NCBI GenBank assembly: GCA_003551785.1
Contig: PUNP01000695.1
Coordinates: 1-12,304 of the forward strand
Reading direction: 5' to 3'
Origin: Candidatus Brocadiaceae bacterium
GTDB lineage: Bacteria > Planctomycetota > Brocadiia > SM23-32
DNA: 12,304 nucleotides
The first letter of the stretch is position 1. The number at the start of each line of letters is the position of its first letter. A program made the translations under genes and the position numbers. The notes beneath the pieces are model-generated. The model ran no database searches. It was not told the DNA's origin and saw only the letters and a list, made by a program, of their open reading frames with translations. Below, piece by piece: positions 1 through 6,765 of the stretch.

Positions 1-446
1 CGTATGAAATTGAACTTGAAATATTATACCCAATATAGTTTTCGGTCTTGATATGTTTGGGGATTTCCAACGATTAGCTGACGAAAGTGAAATTTTAACC
101 ATAGAATACCGTTTATTTTGATTCAGGTCAAGCTAACTTCTAACCCGAACATTTCACGCGTTTGAAGTGAAAAAAGGACACCTCTCTGTTAGAATAGTTT
201 TTTGTGAAAGACGTATTCTAACAACTTCAATAATGTCCTTCATAACAATAATTTACGATTGACGAAAAAACAGCAGCGATCTCTATAGTGCCCGCTTTGA
301 ACAGGTTCTTCGATTTTACAAACGAGTGTAAAAAAGCGTATTCAGATTAATGCTCTGCACTACGAGCAATGTTAACATTAACTATACGTCTGTTTAGATC
401 GAAAAAATCTGCTGGGCATTGTATTGGATTTGGTTTTTCCAACGCT
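1..446. other. Gene-poor AT-rich left end
   Basis: No reading frame of convincing length or protein-like composition is present in this stretch on either strand. It is AT-rich compared with the housekeeping genes to the right. The only structure I can see is the nested inverted repeat at 174-240 and a short minus-strand frame over it (154-243). The first bases carry a short open frame ending around position 38, which could be the tail of a gene outside the window, but 11 residues are too few to judge. It is probably non-coding or decayed sequence. Confidence 0.5.
174..240. repeat. Nested imperfect inverted repeat
   Basis: An inner perfect 10-bp inverted repeat, TGTTAGAATA (187-196) and TATTCTAACA (214-223), encloses a 17-nt loop. 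An outer 7-bp pair, AAGGACA (174-180) and TGTCCTT (234-240), flanks it, with unequal internal arms of 6 and 10 nt. Two nested pairs in register are more than chance would normally give in this short region. It could be the foot of a small transposable element, a folded RNA or a binding site. It is not followed by a clear T-tract, so I do not call it a terminator. Confidence 0.5.
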
Positions 447-773
447 TTAAAAAGCTGAAGCGTCTACTTTCGCGTAGGTTGCCACAAGGGAGGTTTCGTT
501 TTCATATTCTTTCGGGGTCAGGGTGACGATATCGAGGGGTATCATAAATTTTCTTATCGTCTTAACCTCCGGCTCCTTCGTCATCTGTGCACGCTGGAAA
601 ACACCTTTTCCGTTGAAATCATTAGAAATCACCGCTATATCCAAATCGCTTTCTTCATCTGCACCGCCTGTTGCATGAGATCCGAAAAGCACTATTTTTG
701 ATACCGTTACCCCTTGCTGTTTCAGGCACTTTTCCAGAAATCCAATCACTTCTGATACTGTTTTTTTATCCAT
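447..773 (-). CDS. MNT-type nucleotidyltransferase (antitoxin-like)
   Basis: A 108-residue minimal nucleotidyltransferase. The defining GS-x10-D-x-D signature is visible at G31-S32 and D43/D45, and a third candidate catalytic acid is D81 in the PLDIVTLT strand. The length is normal for stand-alone MNT proteins. In HEPN/MNT toxin-antitoxin pairs such proteins neutralise the HEPN RNase, in studied cases by adding AMP to it. The start at 773 is supported by a GAGGGGG Shine-Dalgarno (781-787 on the plus strand) with a 7-nt spacer. The gene overlaps by 28 nt the end of a frame resembling the C-terminus of a HEPN protein (746-868), the usual HEPN-then-MNT order, but the rest of HEPN is missing. The family is clear; the antitoxin role is inferred from context. 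Confidence 0.85.
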   Translation of the reverse strand: MDKKTVSEVIGFLEKCLKQQGVTVSKIVLFGSHATGGADEESDLDIAVISNDFNGKGVFQRAQMTKEPEVKTIRKFMIPLDIVTLTPKEYENETSLVATYAKVDASAF

Positions 774-868
774 AGAAGCGCCCCCTCACTCTCTTGAAGT
801 ATTTTACCGGTAACATCTCTGTTGTATTCTTCCAGCATCTTTGGCTCTCCTTCATCTTTGCGGATAAT
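746..868 (-). pseudogene. Remnant of HEPN-domain toxin gene (C-terminal end)
   Basis: An open minus-strand frame of about 40 codons ends with TGA at 748-746, inside the start of the MNT gene. It encodes a charged segment followed by an amphipathic helix ending in ILQESEGALLWIKKQYQK. This resembles the last helix of HEPN proteins, which commonly ends in a tryptophan-isoleucine-lysine pattern. An in-frame TAG lies just upstream (869-871), and no frame farther upstream continues a recognisable HEPN domain or its R-x4-6-H motif. An in-frame ATG at 838 would give only 30 residues. I read this as a truncated HEPN gene that once overlapped its MNT partner. The assignment rests on pattern similarity and operon position, not on a search. 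Confidence 0.5.
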
Positions 869-973
869 CTACAATGGGATAAAATTAAAAATCGTTCTCA
901 TTGGGCGTGATAGCTTGCTTTTTGACGTTTTTGACACTCCGGCAGGATATGTTCATCCGGATATAAGTTGTAG

Positions 974-993
974 GGGCGACTGGCGGGTCGCCC
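974..993. repeat. GC-rich 20-bp palindrome (REP-like)
   Basis: GGGCGAC (974-980) and GTCGCCC (987-993) form a perfect 7-bp stem with a 6-nt TGGCGG loop, in a strikingly GC-rich patch within AT-rich surroundings. Short palindromes of this kind often belong to dispersed intergenic repeat families (REP- or MITE-like). It lies between the downstream end of the isomerase gene and the broken HEPN frame. It has no T-tract on either side, so a rho-independent terminator is unlikely. Confidence 0.5.
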
Positions 994-1038
994 TGGAGGC
1001 GCTTGTGATTTAATTAATTTGGTCTTTTTGCATTTTTT

Positions 1039-1821
1039 TCAGATATCACATATTTCAAATGCCTCTTGCAGGGCCGCCTGCCAGTTTTTAGCGGCGGGGG
1101 TAAACTCATGCGCAAGGTAGAGGTCATAGCCTGTCCCGGCTATAGCACGGCATATGCCACTATAGTTCAGTTCCTGTGTATCGTCTAATTCATTCCTGCC
1201 CGGGTTGCCGGCCGTATGAAAGTGGCCAATGTATTCGATATTCTCCTTTATGGTACGAATAACATCGCCTTCCATGATCTGCATGTGATAAATGTCATAA
1301 AGCAGTTTCATCCGCGGACTGTCAACTCGTCGGCATAGTTCGAAGCCCCATTCGCTGTGGTCGCACTGATAGCCGGGGTGATTAATCTTCGAATTAAGGA
1401 GCTCCATATTCAGGTTAACCCCTTTCTCTTCTGCGTATCCAATGACGCGCTTTATCCCTTCTACGCAAACGCTGAGTCCCTCGCTGTCCGACTGTCCTTC
1501 ATTACGATTTCCGCTGAAACATATAAGCCCCGGCACGTCGTACTCGGCGGCCATATCAATGGACTCGATAAATTCAGATTCAATACGATCGTGATTTTCT
1601 CTCTTATTCAGCCCGTCATTGAGCGTTTTATGCCCCGCCATACTTGCCAGCTGCAGTCCGTTGCGGCGCACCGCTTCGATCAACTCGCCGAAACTCTCGT
1701 CCCTGAACCATATCTCTACGGCTTTGAACCCCATTTCGGCAACCGTCGCGCAGAAATCATTAATATTCATACCGTCGGGTTTGTAACAGGGAATACAGAG
1801 TGATTGTTTTATTTTAGACAT
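1039..1821 (-). CDS. Hydroxypyruvate isomerase-like TIM-barrel protein
   Basis: A 260-residue member of the xylose-isomerase-like TIM-barrel superfamily, closest in motifs to hydroxypyruvate isomerase (Hyi), which interconverts hydroxypyruvate and tartronate semialdehyde in glyoxylate metabolism. The segment LLYDIYHMQIMEGD (173-186), GHFHTAGNPGRNE (199-211) and the terminal AHEF are characteristic. Candidate metal and catalytic residues are E140, D176, H202 and E239. The length matches the family. The frame stays open upstream to 1998, but I place the start at 1821: a GGAG Shine-Dalgarno (plus strand 1830-1833) sits 8 nt before it, the family fold begins there, and a promoter (1877-1905) lies inside the upstream extension. 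No tartronate semialdehyde reductase or glyoxylate carboligase gene is adjacent, so the substrate is uncertain; related proteins act on other keto-sugars. Confidence 0.85.
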   Translation of the reverse strand: MSKIKQSLCIPCYKPDGMNINDFCATVAEMGFKAVEIWFRDESFGELIEAVRRNGLQLASMAGHKTLNDGLNKRENHDRIESEFIESIDMAAEYDVPGLICFSGNRNEGQSDSEGLSVCVEGIKRVIGYAEEKGVNLNMELLNSKINHPGYQCDHSEWGFELCRRVDSPRMKLLYDIYHMQIMEGDVIRTIKENIEYIGHFHTAGNPGRNELDDTQELNYSGICRAIAGTGYDLYLAHEFTPAAKNWQAALQEAFEICDI

Positions 1822-1876
1822 ATTAATATCTCCAGCGATCAAATAATGTTTCCTTGAGAACTTATTACTGAAAGAA

Positions 1877-1905
1877 AGTATATCAACTTCAGGATAAAGT
1901 GTGAA
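1877..1905 (-). promoter_or_regulatory. Putative promoter of the isomerase gene
   Basis: Read on the minus strand, TTCACA (1905-1900) and TATACT (1882-1877) are separated by exactly 17 bp. Each box differs from the sigma-70 consensus by one base. Transcription would begin near 1870, giving a leader of about 50 nt that includes the GGAG ribosome-binding site. This supports translation from 1821 and not from the upstream ATGs. Confidence 0.55.
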
Positions 1906-2009
1906 TTGTAAATCCTGCAAAATGCATACATATCTCTGCAGGTTTCTTGCAAGTATGCCATGATCCGCTCCTGCGGGCCTGATCGAAAAGAGCATCATTG
2001 CCTTTACAT

Positions 2010-2038
2010 TTGCAACTTTACCCCTTAAAGTGTATTAT
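2010..2038 (+). promoter_or_regulatory. Putative ileS promoter
   Basis: TTGCAA (2010-2015) and TATTAT (2033-2038) are spaced by 17 bp, a good match to a housekeeping promoter. The predicted start of transcription is around 2045, leaving a leader of under 40 nt before ileS. That is too short for a T-box riboswitch, and no T-box antiterminator motif is visible. It is divergent from the isomerase promoter, about 100 bp away. Confidence 0.5.
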
Positions 2039-2082
2039 ATGCAATTCGTTATTATCGTTATTACTTCAAACGTTCTGCTGCT

Positions 2083-4941
2083 ATGAGTTATAAAGAGACA
2101 ATAAATCTGCCGAAAACGAAATTTAAAATGAAGGCACGGCTTGGCGACCTCGAGCCGCGTCTGCAGAAGAAGTGGGATGACCTGCGGCTTAATGAGAAAC
2201 TTAGCAAACTGCGCCAGGGCGCTGAAAAATACATTCTGCACGACGGCCCACCGTATCCAACCGGTGATCTGCACCTCGGAACCGGACTCAACAAAGTGCT
2301 CAAAGATTACCTTGTTCGCTATCATTCCATGCTCGGATATGATGCGCCGTTCGTTCCCGGATGGGACTGCCACGGTTTACCTATAGAAGTGAAGGTACTC
2401 AATGAACTTGGGGAAAAACGCGAAACGACCTCGACGGCGGTTATCAGGAAGAAATGCCGCAAATACGCCCAAAAATACCTTAAAATCCAGAAAAAACAGT
2501 TCAAATCTCTGGGCGTCAACGGTTATTGGGATACCCCCTATCTCACACTCAATACTGATTATGAGGCAGGGACGCTTGAGGTCTTTGCTGAGATGGTAAA
2601 AAACGGCTATGTCTATCGTGCACTGAAACCCGTCCATTGGTGCCACCAATGTCATACCGTCCTTGCCGAAGCCGAGCTGGAATACGCCGATGTCCACAGC
2701 CCTTCGATTTTCGTCAACTTTCCCGTTCCAGGTGACCAGAATGCGGACGGCGAAGTTAATCTTTCAGAGCTTTTCGATATTAATGACGATGATGACGTCC
2801 ATATGCTGATCTGGACCACCACTCCCTGGACTTTGCCGGCTAACCTTGCTATAGCCTTGCATCCGCGCTCGGATTATGTAGCTGTGCGCTACGCACATCC
2901 TAAAACGCAAAAAACAGTTGTGAGCATACTTTCTGCCCGTCTTGCGCCGCTTGTGCTGCCCGAAGCAGGGGTTGAGGAGTATGAAACGCTGGGCAAGGTA
3001 CAGGGTTCCGAGCTTATCGGGCTTTGCTATGAACATCCGTTTATGCACAGACAATCGCCGGTTGTCGCTGCGGAATATGTTACACTTACCGACGGCACCG
3101 GCTGTGTTCATACCGCGCCCGGGCACGGCCAGGAGGACTACGTTACCGGTTTGGAGAATGGACTGGATATTTTAAGTCCCGTCGACGAAAAAGGGGTCTT
3201 TACCGATGAGGCAGGGCCATTTGCCGGTCGGCATATCAAAAAAGCCGACGCCGAGATCGTAACACACCTCGTGGAAGAAGGTTATATGCTGCACAACACG
3301 AAGGCCGCACACTCTTACCCCCATTGCTGGCGGTGCCATAGCCCGGTTATTTTCAGAGCAACTAATCAATGGTTTGTGCGTATGGATCATGATAATTTGC
3401 GCGAGCGTGTGCTGGAACATGTCGACAGGGTGCAATGGGTTCCCGAATGGGGTGAGAAGCGGATGAAGCAGATGGTCGCCGAGCGCCCCGATTGGTGCCT
3501 TTCCAGGCAAAAATCCTGGGGAGTGCCGATACCGGCTTTCTACTGTGATTCATGCGGCGAGGTTCTGCTTAATAGTGAAACCGTGCTGCATGTCTCCAAA
3601 GTATTTGCCGAAAAGGGATCCGATTCATGGTTTGAAACCGACTCCGCCGAGCCTTTTCTGCCGGAGGGGACGGAATGTTCGAATTGTGGTGGTGATAAAT
3701 GGAGTAAGGAAAAAGATATCTTTGATGTGTGGTTTGAAAGTGGGGCCAGCCATAACAGTGTCCTTAAAAAACGGGATATGCTCCGGTTCCCCGCCGACGT
3801 CTATCTTGAAGGTACTGACCAGTATCGCGGGTGGTTTCAGCTTTCTTTATTGCCTTCAATGGCAGCTTGGGGCATTCCTCCTTATAACACCGTACTGACC
3901 CACGGGTTTGTGGTCGATGCGAAAGGGAATAAAATGTCTAAATCCGCTGGTAATTTCATCAGCGTTGAGAAGGGGGTGAAAAATTTCCATGCCGAAATTA
4001 TCAGACTATGGGTCTTGAGTGTTGACTACCGTAATACCATCAATGTATCTGAAAGTTATGTTAAAGACAATATGGTGGATGCCTATCGCCGAATCCGCAA
4101 CACTTTCCGTTTCCTTCTCGGGAACCTTGCAGATTTTGATCCAACTATCCATTCAGTTGCCTATGACGAGTTGTGTGAGTTTGACCGCTGGGCGCTGGAT
4201 CAGACCGCAAGGCTGGTTCAAGGGCTCGAAACGGCCTGGGAAACGTATGAACTGCACCGTGTTTACGGGCTTTTGCATAATTTCTGTGCCGTGCAGATGA
4301 GCTCAATTTATTTTGATGCGCTGAAAGACAGACTCTATTGTTCGGCAAAAGATTGGAAGGTGCGCCGAAGCGCTCAGACCGCACTGCATCACATCCTGCT
4401 GACTTTGACCAAGGTCTGCGCCCCTGTGTTAGTCCATACCGCCGAAGAAGTCTGGTCTCATATCCAGCATCCGGATCAGAAACGTGAAAGTGTTCATCTT
4501 TGTGATTGGCCGGAACCGCCGGAAAAATGGATGGATCAGGAACTCAGTGAGCGATGGAAAACTATCCTGACTGTCAGAGATGAACTGGCGCGGTGCGTCG
4601 AGACAATGAGGGAAAATAAGGAAGTGTCAAATAACATGGAAGTGAAGGCCGCTTTTTGGGCCGGGGATGATGCTTTGAGAGAACTTCTTGTCGGCCATAA
4701 GGAGACACTGATGGAATTACTCATGGTCAGCGAACTTAAAGTGTTGTCGGAACAACCGTCCAAAAGTGAACTGAAAAAGATGTATCATGGCGCGAAAGCC
4801 CCTGAATTGTATATATCAGCTGTTCCCTCCGATTATGAAAAATGTAATCGGTGCTGGAACCTGAGGGACGGAGTAGGGAGCAACAGCGAGCATGGTGATC
4901 TTTGTGAACGCTGCATTCTCGCCGTGAAAGAGCTATCGTGA
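2083..4941 (+). CDS. ileS: Isoleucyl-tRNA synthetase
   Basis: A class I aminoacyl-tRNA synthetase of 952 residues that charges tRNA-Ile in the cytoplasm; the length is close to the usual ~940. In order: the HIGH-type signature appears as HLGT at 64-67 after DGPPYPTGDL; next comes the CP1 editing domain with WTTTPWTLPANLA and GTGCVHTAPGHGQEDY, which removes misactivated valine; then KMSKS at 617-621; then the anticodon-binding helical domain. A C-terminal zinc ribbon has C921, C924, C941 and C944, typical of the bacterial form that keeps this finger. Further Cys pairs (WCHQC, CWRC, YCDSC) are the normal family zinc sites. No Shine-Dalgarno is visible before the ATG, but the family-like N-terminus starts here and no upstream in-frame start exists. 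It is the first gene of the rightward series; the next gene, hisF, follows after 47 nt. Confidence 0.98.
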   Translation: MSYKETINLPKTKFKMKARLGDLEPRLQKKWDDLRLNEKLSKLRQGAEKYILHDGPPYPTGDLHLGTGLNKVLKDYLVRYHSMLGYDAPFVPGWDCHGLPIEVKVLNELGEKRETTSTAVIRKKCRKYAQKYLKIQKKQFKSLGVNGYWDTPYLTLNTDYEAGTLEVFAEMVKNGYVYRALKPVHWCHQCHTVLAEAELEYADVHSPSIFVNFPVPGDQNADGEVNLSELFDINDDDDVHMLIWTTTPWTLPANLAIALHPRSDYVAVRYAHPKTQKTVVSILSARLAPLVLPEAGVEEYETLGKVQGSELIGLCYEHPFMHRQSPVVAAEYVTLTDGTGCVHTAPGHGQEDYVTGLENGLDILSPVDEKGVFTDEAGPFAGRHIKKADAEIVTHLVEEGYMLHNTKAAHSYPHCWRCHSPVIFRATNQWFVRMDHDNLRERVLEHVDRVQWVPEWGEKRMKQMVAERPDWCLSRQKSWGVPIPAFYCDSCGEVLLNSETVLHVSKVFAEKGSDSWFETDSAEPFLPEGTECSNCGGDKWSKEKDIFDVWFESGASHNSVLKKRDMLRFPADVYLEGTDQYRGWFQLSLLPSMAAWGIPPYNTVLTHGFVVDAKGNKMSKSAGNFISVEKGVKNFHAEIIRLWVLSVDYRNTINVSESYVKDNMVDAYRRIRNTFRFLLGNLADFDPTIHSVAYDELCEFDRWALDQTARLVQGLETAWETYELHRVYGLLHNFCAVQMSSIYFDALKDRLYCSAKDWKVRRSAQTALHHILLTLTKVCAPVLVHTAEEVWSHIQHPDQKRESVHLCDWPEPPEKWMDQELSERWKTILTVRDELARCVETMRENKEVSNNMEVKAAFWAGDDALRELLVGHKETLMELLMVSELKVLSEQPSKSELKKMYHGAKAPELYISAVPSDYEKCNRCWNLRDGVGSNSEHGDLCERCILAVKELS

Positions 4942-4988
4942 TTTTTCCAGCACGACAATCAACTACATGACTAATACAGGTTAATGCA

Positions 4989-5744
4989 ATGCTTGCGAAA
5001 AGAATAATCCCCTGCCTGGACGTCAAAGACGGTCGGGTAGTTAAAGGTGTATCTTTTAACAAATTGACCGAAGCAGGGGACCCTATCGAGTGCGCCGCCG
5101 AATATTCCCGAGAAGGCGCAGATGAACTGGTTTTTTTGGATATTACAGCAACTTTAGAGGCCAGGGATACGATTGCTGAACTGGTGGTGAAAGTCGCCGA
5201 GAGGATTTCCATACCTTTTACAGTCGGAGGTGGCATAACGACTCTGAACCATATACACCGGTTATTGAACGCCGGTGCTGACAAAGTATCAATCAATTCA
5301 GCGGCTGTTCGTAACCGGGAATTGATTAGTGAGGCCTCAGAAATATATGGCGCACAATGTATAGTCGTGGCCGTGGATGCAAAACGTGATGAAGGACGCT
5401 GGCGCGTCTTTATTGATTCCGGCAAAACGCCGACACCGCTGGATGTTATCGATTGGGTTGCGGAGCTTGAGCAGCTTGGCGCCGGCGAGATTCTTCTGAC
5501 TTCGATTGATTCCGACGGGCACAAAAAAGGATATGATACTGAATTAACCGCGGCCGTGTCCGAAAAAGTAAGTATACCCGTTATCGCTTCCGGCGGTGCC
5601 GGTGGACCCGAGGATATTTGCCGTGTGTTGACCGAAGGTAAGGCTGATGCCGCGCTGGCCGCTTCTATTTTCCACTACAAAACACATTCTATCACAGCTG
5701 TGAAAAATTATCTCGCTGAAAACAGCGTGTCGGTGCGTAAGTGA
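4989..5744 (+). CDS. hisF: Imidazole glycerol phosphate synthase, cyclase subunit
   Basis: HisF is a cytoplasmic TIM-barrel enzyme. With the glutaminase HisH it converts PRFAR and ammonia to imidazole glycerol phosphate and AICAR in histidine biosynthesis. The 251-residue protein starts [20 protein letters not shown] and has the two catalytic aspartates at the classic positions D11 and D130. It also has the phosphate-binding loops (TVGGGI, around 78-83, and VIASGGAGG near 200). Length and start agree with the family. The ribosome-binding site is weak (CAGG at 4977-4980). It follows ileS by 47 nt and no other his gene lies in the window, so its partner HisH must be encoded elsewhere. Confidence 0.97.
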   Translation: MLAKRIIPCLDVKDGRVVKGVSFNKLTEAGDPIECAAEYSREGADELVFLDITATLEARDTIAELVVKVAERISIPFTVGGGITTLNHIHRLLNAGADKVSINSAAVRNRELISEASEIYGAQCIVVAVDAKRDEGRWRVFIDSGKTPTPLDVIDWVAELEQLGAGEILLTSIDSDGHKKGYDTELTAAVSEKVSIPVIASGGAGGPEDICRVLTEGKADAALAASIFHYKTHSITAVKNYLAENSVSVRK

Positions 5745-5815
5745 AAAACAAAAGTATTTCGGCATAAAATAAGGTTCCGCCAAGGGCGTGACCGAAAAGT
5801 CAATAATGAAATATA

Positions 5816-6691
5816 ATGGCTCGGGATAATTACAAAATTGTAGCTTTGGATATTGACGGCACGGTATTGGATAGCTCAGGACGGATGCCCGATTATTTCT
5901 CCACCCTGATAAAAGTTCTGGAGGATTTTGGTGTAAGGGTTGTTTTTTGCACCGGCAGGCGTTGGAAAACAGCCCATGAGGCCGTTTCACAGCTCAACTA
6001 TACTCATCCGATTATAATCTGCTCGGGCGGTGCTATTATAAAAGATTACGATGATGGAGAGACTGTTAAAGCGTTACCGCTGAAAAAAAAGATCGCGCGT
6101 AAAGCTGTAAAAGAGTTCCAAAAAAGAGAGCTGGTGCCTTTTGTTTTACCGGACGCCAATCTCGATGAGCCGGATTTGATAATCCCTGAAGATAATAAAG
6201 CTCAAGCCGAGAATATGCTCTACGTGCAACGCAATCGCCAAAGCGTCCGGTTTTCAGCCCCTTCTGAATCTATAATAGCCTCTCCCCAATCGATATTAGA
6301 AATATATACAGTCGATGAGAAAAATAAAATCATTGAGGCGGCAAAGGACCTGGATGCGGCTTTTAAGGATATAGCAGGGATTACAGCTTTGAACCAACCG
6401 AGTTATGGACCGACATACTGGGCTTTGGAAGTTCACGGATTACAAACTAGTAAATGGCATGCAATAGAGGTTTTATTGCAGGAATGGGAAGTAGGAAAAG
6501 ACCAGGTGGTGGCCATAGGGGATGATGTTAATGACATTCCTATGCTTCGGGATGCCGGTCTGTCCTTTGCTATGGCTAATGCCGTACCAAAAACTAAAGC
6601 TGCTGCGGATCATATAACTGACTCAAATGACGCAGATGGAGTTTTGAAAGCATTACAGTGGGTTTTTCCAGGGCTTAACCGGCTCAGGTAA
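5816..6691 (+). CDS. Cof-type HAD-IIB family hydrolase
   Basis: A 291-residue haloacid-dehalogenase superfamily phosphatase of the Cof/IIB class, probably cytoplasmic and acting on small phosphorylated metabolites. Motif I is D12-x-D14-G-T, motif II is T46 in FCTGRRW, the motif III lysine is K213 in QTSKWHAI, and motif IV is GDDVNDIPML with D236, D237 and D240. The region between motifs II and III is the C2B-type cap that sets specificity. The start at 5816 is forced by an in-frame TGA and TAA immediately upstream. No clear Shine-Dalgarno precedes it. It lies 71 nt after hisF. Substrate cannot be predicted from the sequence; a histidinol-phosphate role is conceivable only from its neighbour and is not supported by family (IIB is not the HisB type). 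Confidence 0.92.
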   Translation: MARDNYKIVALDIDGTVLDSSGRMPDYFSTLIKVLEDFGVRVVFCTGRRWKTAHEAVSQLNYTHPIIICSGGAIIKDYDDGETVKALPLKKKIARKAVKEFQKRELVPFVLPDANLDEPDLIIPEDNKAQAENMLYVQRNRQSVRFSAPSESIIASPQSILEIYTVDEKNKIIEAAKDLDAAFKDIAGITALNQPSYGPTYWALEVHGLQTSKWHAIEVLLQEWEVGKDQVVAIGDDVNDIPMLRDAGLSFAMANAVPKTKAAADHITDSNDADGVLKALQWVFPGLNRLR

Positions 6692-6729
6692 TTTAGAATG
6701 TTGTCCTATGGACATCGAAAAATGTTTTT

Positions 6730-6765
6730 TTAAATATCAGATTAAATATCAGAGGTAATATCAGT
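6730..6765 (+). repeat. 12-bp tandem repeat carrying the ribosome-binding site
   Basis: TTAAATATCAGA occurs twice exactly (6730-6741 and 6742-6753). It is followed by a diverged third unit, GGTAATATCAGT (6754-6765, 8 of 12 matching). The AGAGGT Shine-Dalgarno (6751-6756) straddles the second and third units, and the TTG start of the next gene begins immediately after the third unit with a 9-nt spacer. Confidence 0.8.

Noticed and set aside
822..1013. Plus-strand open frame of 63 codons
   Set aside because: It runs antisense to the HEPN remnant and through the GC-rich palindrome; no Shine-Dalgarno and no protein-like pattern.
1357..1803. Plus-strand open frame of 148 codons
   Set aside because: It lies entirely antisense within the well-supported isomerase gene and shows no family motif.
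4736..5524. Minus-strand open frame of 262 codons
   Set aside because: It is antisense to the end of ileS and most of hisF, serine-rich with no domain pattern; a shadow of real genes.
5757..5797. Possible hairpin between hisF and the HAD gene (TTTCGG/CCGAAA with an inner CGCC/GGCG)
   Set aside because: Stems are short with a long loop and no T-tract follows; could be chance.
5544..5990. Minus-strand open frame of 148 codons
   Set aside because: Antisense to hisF and the HAD gene; composition is not protein-like and no start signal is present.
6702..6731. Possible terminator: TGTCC-TAT-GGACA followed by a T-run
   Set aside because: The stem has only 5 bp and the T-run starts about 10 nt later, too far for a standard rho-independent terminator.
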